Of a DNA stretch of 6,160 nucleotides, positions 1 through 4,308 are shown in pieces. The notes under the pieces are model-generated. The model worked only from the letters and a program-made list of their open reading frames with translations. It was not told the origin of the DNA and searched no databases. The stretch lies in contig DASULA010000435.1 of assembly GCA_036278435.1 (NCBI GenBank), positions 1-6,160 of the forward strand, given 5' to 3'. Positions within the stretch are counted from its first letter, which is position 1; each line of letters opens with the position of its first letter. This DNA comes from DASULA01 sp036278435. Its GTDB lineage: Bacteria > Actinomycetota > Actinomycetes > Mycobacteriales > DASULA01. Made by a program: the position numbers and the translations under genes.

Positions 1-464
1 GTCGGGCCGGGCAGGAGTTGCAACGGGTGGACAAGCGGGCCGTGGACACCGTGCCCGGCCTCGGCTATGTGGTGGTGACCCCCGAAGAGCAGCTGGTGTT
101 GGCGCGTCGGCAGGTCGCCCGCGCTGGGGTGGCCATCGAACGTGGCCACTCGTTGGCCGCCAACGTCGACCTGCGCGGGGTGGATCCGCAGGTCCGTAAC
201 GCGTTGGAACTGTTGGCGAAGGGTTTTGCGGTGCAGGCTGACTTCAACCGGCGGATGCTCGGCCGGCAGGAGGAACTCGCCGATGCTTTGAACCGGGTCG
301 AGCAACACACCAGTCGCACCGACGAACAGGTCGCCGCGTTGCACGGCCGGCTCGACGCTTTGGAAGGTGCGCTCGGACAACCGGCCGGGACATCGCCGCC
401 AGGTGAGGCCGCGATCCCCGCCCGGTACTCATACCCAAGGCCGGGCGAGGCTCGCCCTGGCTAG
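1..464 (+). CDS. C-terminal part of a winged-helix-like, coiled-coil protein (5' end outside window)
   Basis: The frame is open from the first complete codon at 3 to the TAG at 462-464, so the gene almost certainly starts upstream; the TTG at 18 has no special merit as a start. About 153 residues are visible. They begin with a basic helix and a turn, VDKRAVDTVPGLGYVVV, that looks like the wing of a winged-helix DNA-binding domain. A helical stretch follows (around VDPQVRNALELLAKGFAVQADFNRRM). A heptad-like segment with Q, E, A and L (QEELADALNRVEQHTSRTDE to LDALEGAL) is a probable coiled coil for oligomerisation. The tail is Pro/Gly-rich. I recall similar actinomycete proteins of unknown function, but cannot name a family. 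A DNA-binding or phage/plasmid-type role is inference. The last nine residues (PRPGEARPG) are encoded by a hairpin that begins the downstream repeat region. Confidence 0.6.
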   Translation, partial: RAGQELQRVDKRAVDTVPGLGYVVVTPEEQLVLARRQVARAGVAIERGHSLAANVDLRGVDPQVRNALELLAKGFAVQADFNRRMLGRQEELADALNRVEQHTSRTDEQVAALHGRLDALEGALGQPAGTSPPGEAAIPARYSYPRPGEARPG

Positions 465-485
465 GCCAGGCTAGCCGTGGCCAGG
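443..485 (+). terminator. Nested hairpins at the end of the first gene, possible terminator
   Basis: Two stem-loops lie back to back. GGGCGAG (443-449) pairs with CTCGCCC (451-457) around a single G. CCTGGC (456-461) pairs with GCCAGG (480-485) and encloses GGCTAG (459-464) pairing with CTAGCC (471-476); the last two options partly exclude each other. The TAG stop lies inside the structure. No T-tract follows, as is common in high-GC actinomycetes. It could end transcription of the first gene or simply be part of a palindromic repeat element. Confidence 0.4.
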
Positions 486-498
486 CAAGGCAGGGAAC
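484..498 (+). repeat. Direct repeat, copy 1 (15 bp)
   Basis: GGCAAGGCAGGGAAC is repeated exactly at 618-632, 134 bp downstream. Both copies are followed by a G-rich run and then GAC or GACC, and both are preceded by a GGCTAGCC palindrome (469-476 and 573-580). The shared order suggests two diverged copies of one element in the non-coding stretch. Confidence 0.6.
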
Positions 499-569
499 GG
501 GGACCCCGACCAGCACCACGCGCACAACTCAGGCCGTCTTCGCATCGTCTACCACGTTGCAGGGCGCGG

Positions 570-583
570 CTCGGCTAGCCGAG
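570..583 (+). repeat. Perfect 14-bp palindrome with CTAG core
   Basis: CTCGGCTAGCCGAG equals its own reverse complement. Its core GGCTAGCC also occurs at 469-476. Three CTAG tetramers fall in 461-578 and I noticed none elsewhere in the window; CTAG is generally rare in bacterial genomes. It could be a protein-binding site or part of a REP-like repeat. The function is unknown. Confidence 0.55.
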
Positions 584-617
584 GCAGGACTCGCCAAGGC
601 GCGGCGCGGCCGGGCAC

Positions 618-632
618 GGCAAGGCAGGGAAC
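618..632 (+). repeat. Direct repeat, copy 2 (15 bp)
   Basis: This is the second exact copy of the 15-mer at 484-498. It lies about 100 bp upstream of the start of the small gene at 734, so it could sit in that operon's upstream regulatory region. Confidence 0.6.
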
Positions 633-733
633 CGGGGGACAACCACACGGTGCGGGTGATCCACCGCCGGTGCCAGACGGCACGGGAAGGGACACCCAAC
701 CGGGAGAAGCGGGAAGGGGAAGGAACGCTGGTC

Positions 734-1045
734 ATGGGTGATTCCAGGGAGTTGCGCCGGCTACGCAGGTTCTATCTGGGCCGGGCCGGGTCCGGTGATC
801 TTCGGCTGGGGTTCGTCATCGACGGGCGGGACTACACCAACCCCGACCAGGTCCGCACCGACGTCGCCACCGCGACCGGTGCGCTACACCGGCGCCGGTT
901 GGCCGCGCAGATGGTCACCGAACCGGTTGACCCGCGCAGCCCGCGCAGCCCACGCGGCCGAGCGCCGACCTGGCCGGCGTGGGCGGCTGCCCGTACCACT
1001 GCTGCCGGCCCGACCGGTCAGCCGGACGGAGAGCCTCATGGGTGA
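734..1045 (+). CDS. Small protein of unknown function
   Basis: A 103-residue protein starts at ATG 734, chosen because AGGAA (721-725) sits 8 bases upstream. The N-terminal 60 residues look folded: a basic helix (SRELRRLRRFYLGR), then GDLRLGFVIDGRDYTNPDQ, which reads as two short strands and a turn, then a helix (VRTDVATATGALHRRRLAAQM). From about residue 63 it becomes low-complexity, rich in Pro, Arg, Ala and Gly, partly through a 9-bp tandem repeat (932-940, 941-949). I do not recognise the family. The stop overlaps the methyltransferase start (ATGGGTGA), so the two genes are probably co-transcribed and translationally coupled, which suggests a linked role. The long tail could be non-functional read-through, but the coding frame is intact. 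Confidence 0.6.
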   Translation: MGDSRELRRLRRFYLGRAGSGDLRLGFVIDGRDYTNPDQVRTDVATATGALHRRRLAAQMVTEPVDPRSPRSPRGRAPTWPAWAAARTTAAGPTGQPDGEPHG

Positions 1046-1961
1046 GCACACCGACGACGTGGACGTCAACCCGGCCCGCGACTCCCTACCGGTGTACTCG
1101 CCGTCCCCCGGCGGCGATGGCACCGGGGACGAGCCCGGGGCCGACCACCGGTTCGATCCCCCGGAACAGCGCGGCGCCCCGCCGCCGGAGTTGGCCCGGG
1201 CGAACCCGGCCCGGATGTATGACTACTACCTGGGTGGGCAGGCGAACTTCAAAGTGGATCGGCAGGTCGCCGAGCAGGTGATCGCGGTGTATCCGGGGAT
1301 CGTGGCGGCGGCACGGGCCAACCGGGCGTTCCTGGCCCGGGCGGTCCGCTACCTGCTCGACCAGGGGATCGACCAGTTCCTCGACCTGGGCTCGGGTATC
1401 CCCACCGTGGGCAACGTGCATCAGATCGCCCAGGCGGTCACCCCGGCTGCCCGGGTGGTCTACGTCGACATCGAACCGGTCGCCGCGGCCCACGCCACCG
1501 GCATGCTCGCCGGCAACCCCAACGCGGCAGTCATCCGCGCCGACCTGACCGAACCCGAGACGATCCTGGGCCGCCGCAACCTTCACGGGCTGATCGACCT
1601 GTCCCGGCCGGTGGGCGTGCTGATGGTGTCGGTGCTGGTGTTCGTCCCCGATGAGAAGGACCCGGCGGGGGTGGTTGCGGCGTACCGGGATGCGATCAGC
1701 CCGGGTAGCTACCTGGCCGTGTCCCACGGCTACCGCGACCCGGGCACCGACATGCCCGGGGTTCGCGACGCCGAGGCGGTGTATCAGCACACCACGAGCC
1801 CGACCACGCTGCGCACCCGCGCCCAGATCACCGGTTTGTTCACCGGCTTCGAACTGGTCGCCCCCGGCCTGGTCCCCGTCACAGCCTGGCATCGGTCCAC
1901 ACCAGATACCGCCACCAGCACCGCCGTGCCGGTGCTGGCCGGCGTCGCCCGCAAACCCTGA
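1038..1961 (+). CDS. SAM-dependent methyltransferase, DUF574/Methyltransf_19 family
   Basis: This 307-residue protein starts at ATG 1038, with GGAGAG at 1028-1033. The same frame is open upstream to 738, but that part is a shadow of the previous gene. Residues 1-50 are an acidic, Pro/Gly-rich extension, longer than usual for the family. The family signature ARMYDYYLGG is at 58-67, followed by the conserved helix ARANRAFLARAVRYL (92-106). SAM-binding motif I is FLDLGSGIPTVGNVH (114-128). The acidic end of strand 2 is VYVDIEP (141-147) and the motif around ADL is at 168-170. RPVGVLMVSVLVFVPD (190-205) and SPGSYLAVSHG (221-231) complete the Rossmann-type core. The family is abundant in actinomycetes and its substrates are mostly unknown. 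The core is complete, so activity is likely, but the target cannot be predicted. It lies between the coupled small gene and an EEP enzyme 41 bases downstream. Confidence 0.92.
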   Translation: MGEHTDDVDVNPARDSLPVYSPSPGGDGTGDEPGADHRFDPPEQRGAPPPELARANPARMYDYYLGGQANFKVDRQVAEQVIAVYPGIVAAARANRAFLARAVRYLLDQGIDQFLDLGSGIPTVGNVHQIAQAVTPAARVVYVDIEPVAAAHATGMLAGNPNAAVIRADLTEPETILGRRNLHGLIDLSRPVGVLMVSVLVFVPDEKDPAGVVAAYRDAISPGSYLAVSHGYRDPGTDMPGVRDAEAVYQHTTSPTTLRTRAQITGLFTGFELVAPGLVPVTAWHRSTPDTATSTAVPVLAGVARKP

Positions 1962-1980
1962 CCGCCGAGAACCCCGGCGG
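1962..1980 (+). terminator. Intergenic hairpin between methyltransferase and EEP genes
   Basis: CCGCCG (1962-1967) and CGGCGG (1975-1980) form a perfect 6-bp GC stem with a 7-base loop directly after the TGA at 1959-1961. It could cause partial termination or protect the upstream message from 3' decay. There is no T-tract. The EEP ribosome binding site follows 11 bases later, so read-through is expected. Confidence 0.3.
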
Positions 1981-2002
1981 CTTGATCCTGCAGGAGCAGC
2001 CC

Positions 2003-2830
2003 ATGCCCACCACCCTGCGGGTGGTCACCTACAACCTGTTGAACGGTGGTGTCGACGACGGGGACGACCGCCGGTGGCGCACCCAGCTCGACATGCTGGC
2101 ATCTCTGGCTGCCGATGTGGTCGTGGTGCAGGAAGCCAAACACTGGGATCGGGACGGGGCGGCGCGTATGTTCGCCACCGCCAACACCCTGGGCCTGCAA
2201 CCGCTGTTGGCTCGCTCGGCCAGCCATGGCTGCCACCTGGTCGTGCTGCACCGGTGGCCGAAGGTGCGGGGTGTCCGGTTCGACCCGGCCGCCGGATGTA
2301 CGGCGTTCCACCACGCCTTGGCGCGGGTCCACCTGCGCATCACTGGGTTTGATGAACCGGTCAGGTTGTTGGCCACCCACCTGGACCCGTTCAGCGGAGA
2401 CCACCGGCTCGCCGAAGCCGGGTGGCTCACCACCACCGAGTACACCGGCGGGCACACCATCGTGGCTGGGGATCTGAACTGCATCGGCGCGACCGACCCG
2501 GAACCAGACTGGGACGCCCTGGACGGCCCGCACATCCACCGGCGCCTCATCGACCCGGACGGACGGCTTGGCCGGGCCGACCGGCGAGCCATGCGGGTGC
2601 TACTGGCCGAGGGCTACCACGACCCACAGGCTGAACTCGGTCTGCCGTTGAGCCCCACCGCGGGCCACCAGGACGGCGAACCCGGACGCCGCTCGGACTA
2701 CATCCTCCTGTCGGGCGCCCTGCTGCCCGCCCTGGTCGGCTACCGCACCATCGATACCCCGACCACCCGCACCGCCTCAGACCACCTACCCGTCATCGCC
2801 GACCTGGACCTGGATGCCCTGGGCCGATGA
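2003..2830 (+). CDS. Endonuclease/exonuclease/phosphatase (EEP) family metal-dependent hydrolase
   Basis: This 275-residue protein starts at ATG 2003, chosen because AGGAG (1992-1996) lies 6 bases upstream; an in-frame TTG at 1982 is less likely. All EEP catalytic blocks are present in order: YNLLNGG (N11), VVVQEAK (metal ligand E44), THLDPFSGDHR (H126), AGDLN (D157, N159), RRSDYILLSG (D232) and the terminal SDHLPVIADL (D260, H261). The set is that of the exonuclease III/DNase I/inositol phosphatase superfamily, which cleaves phosphodiesters or phosphomonoesters with Mg2+. I see no signal peptide or membrane segment, so it is likely cytoplasmic. The substrate (DNA, RNA, lipid or small molecule) cannot be read from the sequence. 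It probably shares an operon with the methyltransferase. Its TGA lies within ATGA at 2827-2830, but the next gene more likely starts at 2929. Confidence 0.9.
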   Translation: MPTTLRVVTYNLLNGGVDDGDDRRWRTQLDMLASLAADVVVVQEAKHWDRDGAARMFATANTLGLQPLLARSASHGCHLVVLHRWPKVRGVRFDPAAGCTAFHHALARVHLRITGFDEPVRLLATHLDPFSGDHRLAEAGWLTTTEYTGGHTIVAGDLNCIGATDPEPDWDALDGPHIHRRLIDPDGRLGRADRRAMRVLLAEGYHDPQAELGLPLSPTAGHQDGEPGRRSDYILLSGALLPALVGYRTIDTPTTRTASDHLPVIADLDLDALGR

Positions 2831-2856
2831 GGCGGCGTTCGACCCCTGCGCACGGC

Positions 2857-2878
2857 TGGCCGGTGACGCCGCCGGCCA
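2857..2878 (+). terminator. Strong hairpin between EEP gene and XRE regulator gene
   Basis: TGGCCGG (2857-2863) pairs perfectly with CCGGCCA (2872-2878) across an 8-base loop, 27 bases after the EEP stop and about 50 bases before the regulator's GTG. It fits a T-tract-less terminator or attenuator ending the small-protein/methyltransferase/EEP message. It also argues against the ATG at 2827 as the regulator start, since the hairpin would then be coding. Confidence 0.4.
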
Positions 2879-2914
2879 TGCCGCACGGATCGGACGCGCC
2901 CGTAGTGGGAGCGG

Positions 2915-2926
2915 GGAGAGGAGAGG
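2915..2926 (+). promoter_or_regulatory. Ribosome binding site deciding the XRE regulator start
   Basis: The purine run GGAGAGGAGAGG ends 2 bases before GTG 2929, with its GGAG (2915-2918) 10 bases upstream. The alternative in-frame ATGs at 2827 and 2878 have nothing comparable. The GTG start also gives the N-terminus usual for this family, a short tail directly before the first helix. Confidence 0.65.
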
Positions 2927-2928
2927 GC

Positions 2929-3840
2929 GTGGACGGTTCGGGGTCGGCGTTGGTTCGCCGGCAGGTCGGTGCCCGGCTTCGCCACCTCCGTGAGGCGGCC
3001 GGGGTGTCGATGGAACAGGTCGCCGGGTTCCTGGACTGTTCGGTGGCCAAGGTCAGCCGGATCGAGACCGGGAAACTGCTGGCCCGGGTTCCCGACGTGC
3101 GGCACATGCTCGACCTGTATGGCATCACCGATCCTGAACGCGACGAACTGCTGGCCCTGGTCGGCCAGTCCCGGCAGAAGGGCTGGTGGCACGACCACAG
3201 CCCGGCGATCGGTTCGGACACCCGGGCGATGTTCTTGGGGTTGCACGACGCCGCGGTGGGCATCGTGGAGTACGCCCCGCACCTGCTACCCGAACTGGTT
3301 CACACCCCCGACTACACCCGTGCGGCCCTGCCCGCCGGCGGCTCGCTGGGTGTCGACCACGTCGAGCAGGTGGTGCGGCTGCGGGCGGCCCACCAGGATG
3401 CCGTGCTCGACCGGCCGGACCCGCCGCGGATCGTGTGGTTCATCGACGAGGCCGTGGCCTGTCGCCCGGTGGGCAGCCCAGCGGTGTGGCGGACCCAACT
3501 GGGTCGCCTCATCGAGTTGGCCAGACGGGAGCACGTCACCGTACGGCTGGTGCCGTTGACCGCCGGGCCCGGCCCGGCCGGTGGGGTGGCGTTCGTCCGG
3601 CTGGACTTCCTAAACCCCGCCGACCCGCCGGTGGTGTTCCTCGACCGTCTGCACGACAGCCACATCGAGACCAGGCGCGCCACGGTGGACCACTACACCG
3701 GGTTGGTCGGGGCACTCACCCGCGCCGCCCTCTCCCCGGCCCAGACGATCGACCGCCTCACCGGGTGCGCACACCGCATCGGGCGCCCCACGTCCGGTCC
3801 CCGGTCGGTCGCACCGCGGCCGTTGCCTGCCCCAAACTGA
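2929..3840 (+). CDS. XRE-family transcriptional regulator with Scr1/DUF5753-type sensor domain
   Basis: Read from GTG 2929 the protein has 303 residues, the usual length for the family; an ATG at 2827 would add 34 low-complexity residues. Residues 9-68 are the helix-turn-helix: VRRQVGARLRHLREAAGVSM, then VAGFLDCSVAKVSRIETGK, ending with DVRHMLDLYGI. Residues about 97-280 are the DUF5753 domain, with landmarks ELVHTPDYTRAAL (122-133), RIVWFIDEAVACRPVGSP (167-184) and VTVRLVPLTAGP (203-214). Such proteins are DNA-binding repressors or activators of actinomycetes and are normally paired with a small DUF397 protein. No DUF397 gene is seen on either side here. The regulator may act on the AT-rich dyad just downstream (3867-3881) or on the upstream methyltransferase operon; both are inference. 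Confidence 0.92.
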   Translation: MDGSGSALVRRQVGARLRHLREAAGVSMEQVAGFLDCSVAKVSRIETGKLLARVPDVRHMLDLYGITDPERDELLALVGQSRQKGWWHDHSPAIGSDTRAMFLGLHDAAVGIVEYAPHLLPELVHTPDYTRAALPAGGSLGVDHVEQVVRLRAAHQDAVLDRPDPPRIVWFIDEAVACRPVGSPAVWRTQLGRLIELARREHVTVRLVPLTAGPGPAGGVAFVRLDFLNPADPPVVFLDRLHDSHIETRRATVDHYTGLVGALTRAALSPAQTIDRLTGCAHRIGRPTSGPRSVAPRPLPAPN

Positions 3841-3847
3841 CCACCAG

Positions 3848-3889
3848 TTTACAGAGACTATTGACATTTAATGATATTAAACACACTCT
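3848..3889 (+). promoter_or_regulatory. AT-rich promoter region ahead of the small HTH gene
   Basis: A perfect -35 consensus TTGACA is at 3861-3866. At 17 bases spacing the best -10 is CACTCT (3884-3889), weak but with A at position 2 and T at position 6. A second -35-like box, TTTACA (3848-3853), could pair with GATATT (3873-3878) at 19 bases. The region is strikingly AT-rich against the GC-rich surroundings and lies directly after the regulator's stop codon at 3838-3840. Confidence 0.6.
3867..3881. promoter_or_regulatory. Perfect dyad TTTAAT-GAT-ATTAAA, probable operator
   Basis: Six-base arms TTTAAT (3867-3872) and ATTAAA (3876-3881) are perfect inverted repeats around GAT. The dyad lies in the -35/-10 spacer of the TTGACA promoter, where a bound dimer would block RNA polymerase. 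The XRE regulator encoded just upstream and the small HTH protein just downstream are the obvious candidate ligands. A looser outer pair, CACCAG (3842-3847) and CTGGTG (3891-3896), is not concentric with it. Confidence 0.5.
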
Positions 3890-3926
3890 TCTGGTGTTGA
3901 ACCGCAACAGCATGGGGGTGTTGTGG

Positions 3927-4220
3927 ATGGCAGCGGTAGGAGGCACGGCCCGAAGGCGCCGGACCCGGACCGCCGGGGGAGTCCCGCAGCGGCGAGTGTG
4001 GTCGGTGGCCGAGGTGCGGGCGCTGGGAGTACGCACCGATCTGGTGACCGCCGGGCAGGTCCTGGGGATCGGGCGGACGGTGGCCCACCAACTTGCCCGG
4101 CGGGGGGACTTCCCGGTGCCGGTGTTGCGGGTGGGTCACAAGTACGTGGTGCCGGTCGCGCCGCTGCTGGAACTACTCGGCGTACCCGCGGGCACCGATC
4201 CGGCCGGCGCGGCCTGGTAG
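3927..4220 (+). CDS. Small helix-turn-helix protein, excisionase/MerR-like
   Basis: The protein has 97 residues if started at ATG 3927, with GGGGG at 3914-3918 as a weak ribosome binding site. ATG 3912 would add five residues, and GTG 3894 or TTG 3897 are further alternatives. The N-terminus is basic (TARRRRTRTAGG). The core TDLVTAGQVLGIGRTVAHQLARRGDFPVPVLRVGHKYVVP (about 37-76) is the helix-turn-helix plus wing of the small AlpA/Xis/MerR-like proteins: LVTAGQVLGIGR selects the helix-turn-helix, PVLRVGHKYVVP is the wing, and LLELLG closes it. Such proteins act as excisionases or local transcription factors in actinomycete prophages, AICEs and integrated plasmids. It sits immediately behind the AT-rich promoter and before the replication-like gene, the usual place of an element control gene. 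Whether it regulates transcription or excision cannot be told, as no integrase is in view. Confidence 0.75.
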   Translation: MAAVGGTARRRRTRTAGGVPQRRVWSVAEVRALGVRTDLVTAGQVLGIGRTVAHQLARRGDFPVPVLRVGHKYVVPVAPLLELLGVPAGTDPAGAAW

Positions 4221-4299
4221 CCCGTGCGGGCGGCCTGCTATCGGTGCGCCCGGCCGTGCCGGTCCGGTCGCCGGCGCGAGCCGGGTCGGGTTCTCCCAC

Positions 4300-4303
4300 G
4301 GAG
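4300..4303 (+). promoter_or_regulatory. Ribosome binding site deciding the replication-like gene start
   Basis: GGAG lies 5 bases before GTG 4309 and 2 bases before GTG 4306. The frame is open upstream to ATG 4093, but that stretch is a Cys/Arg/Trp-rich shadow of the HTH gene, and no usable in-frame start lies between 4221 and 4305. A start at 4309 places the conserved YIRVSDHLPEHPK at the N-terminus, where related proteins have it. Confidence 0.5.
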
Positions 4304-4308
4304 TCGTG

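Larger units (their letters stand above)
465..733. other. Non-coding leader region of the small-protein/methyltransferase/EEP gene set
   Basis: These 269 bases separate the first gene from the ATG at 734. The left 180 bases hold the CTAG palindromes and the two 15-bp direct repeats. The right 100 bases are purine-rich toward the end, leading into a ribosome binding site (AAGGGGAAGGAAC, about 714-726). The frame of the small gene is open back to about 557, but that stretch reads as repeat-derived Arg/Ala/Gly-rich sequence and lacks a convincing start. I see no clear sigma-70-type promoter; the promoter for the downstream genes most likely lies here but I cannot place it. Confidence 0.4.

Noticed and set aside
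932..958. Tandem copies of CCGCGCAGC as a possible satellite or regulatory repeat
   Set aside because: Only two exact copies plus one degenerate copy, inside a low-complexity coding tail; replication slippage is the simplest explanation.
1086..1892. A 268-residue open frame on the minus strand
   Set aside because: It lies fully opposite the methyltransferase, whose family motifs are clear. Its translation is Gly/Arg/Val/Asp-rich without motifs. Long antisense frames are expected in DNA of this GC content.
1784..2592. Two long minus-strand frames opposite the EEP gene
   Set aside because: The plus-strand frame carries every EEP catalytic block, so these are shadows.
3186..3911. Upstream extension of the small HTH gene back to an ATG at 3186
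   Set aside because: The extension overlaps the DUF5753 regulator in another frame, reads as Arg/Pro/Gly-rich shadow sequence, and would put the AT-rich promoter inside a coding region.
4093..4305. ATG 4093 as the start of the replication-like gene
   Set aside because: It would overlap most of the HTH gene, and the added residues (Cys, Trp, Arg and Pro-rich) are typical of a shadow frame.
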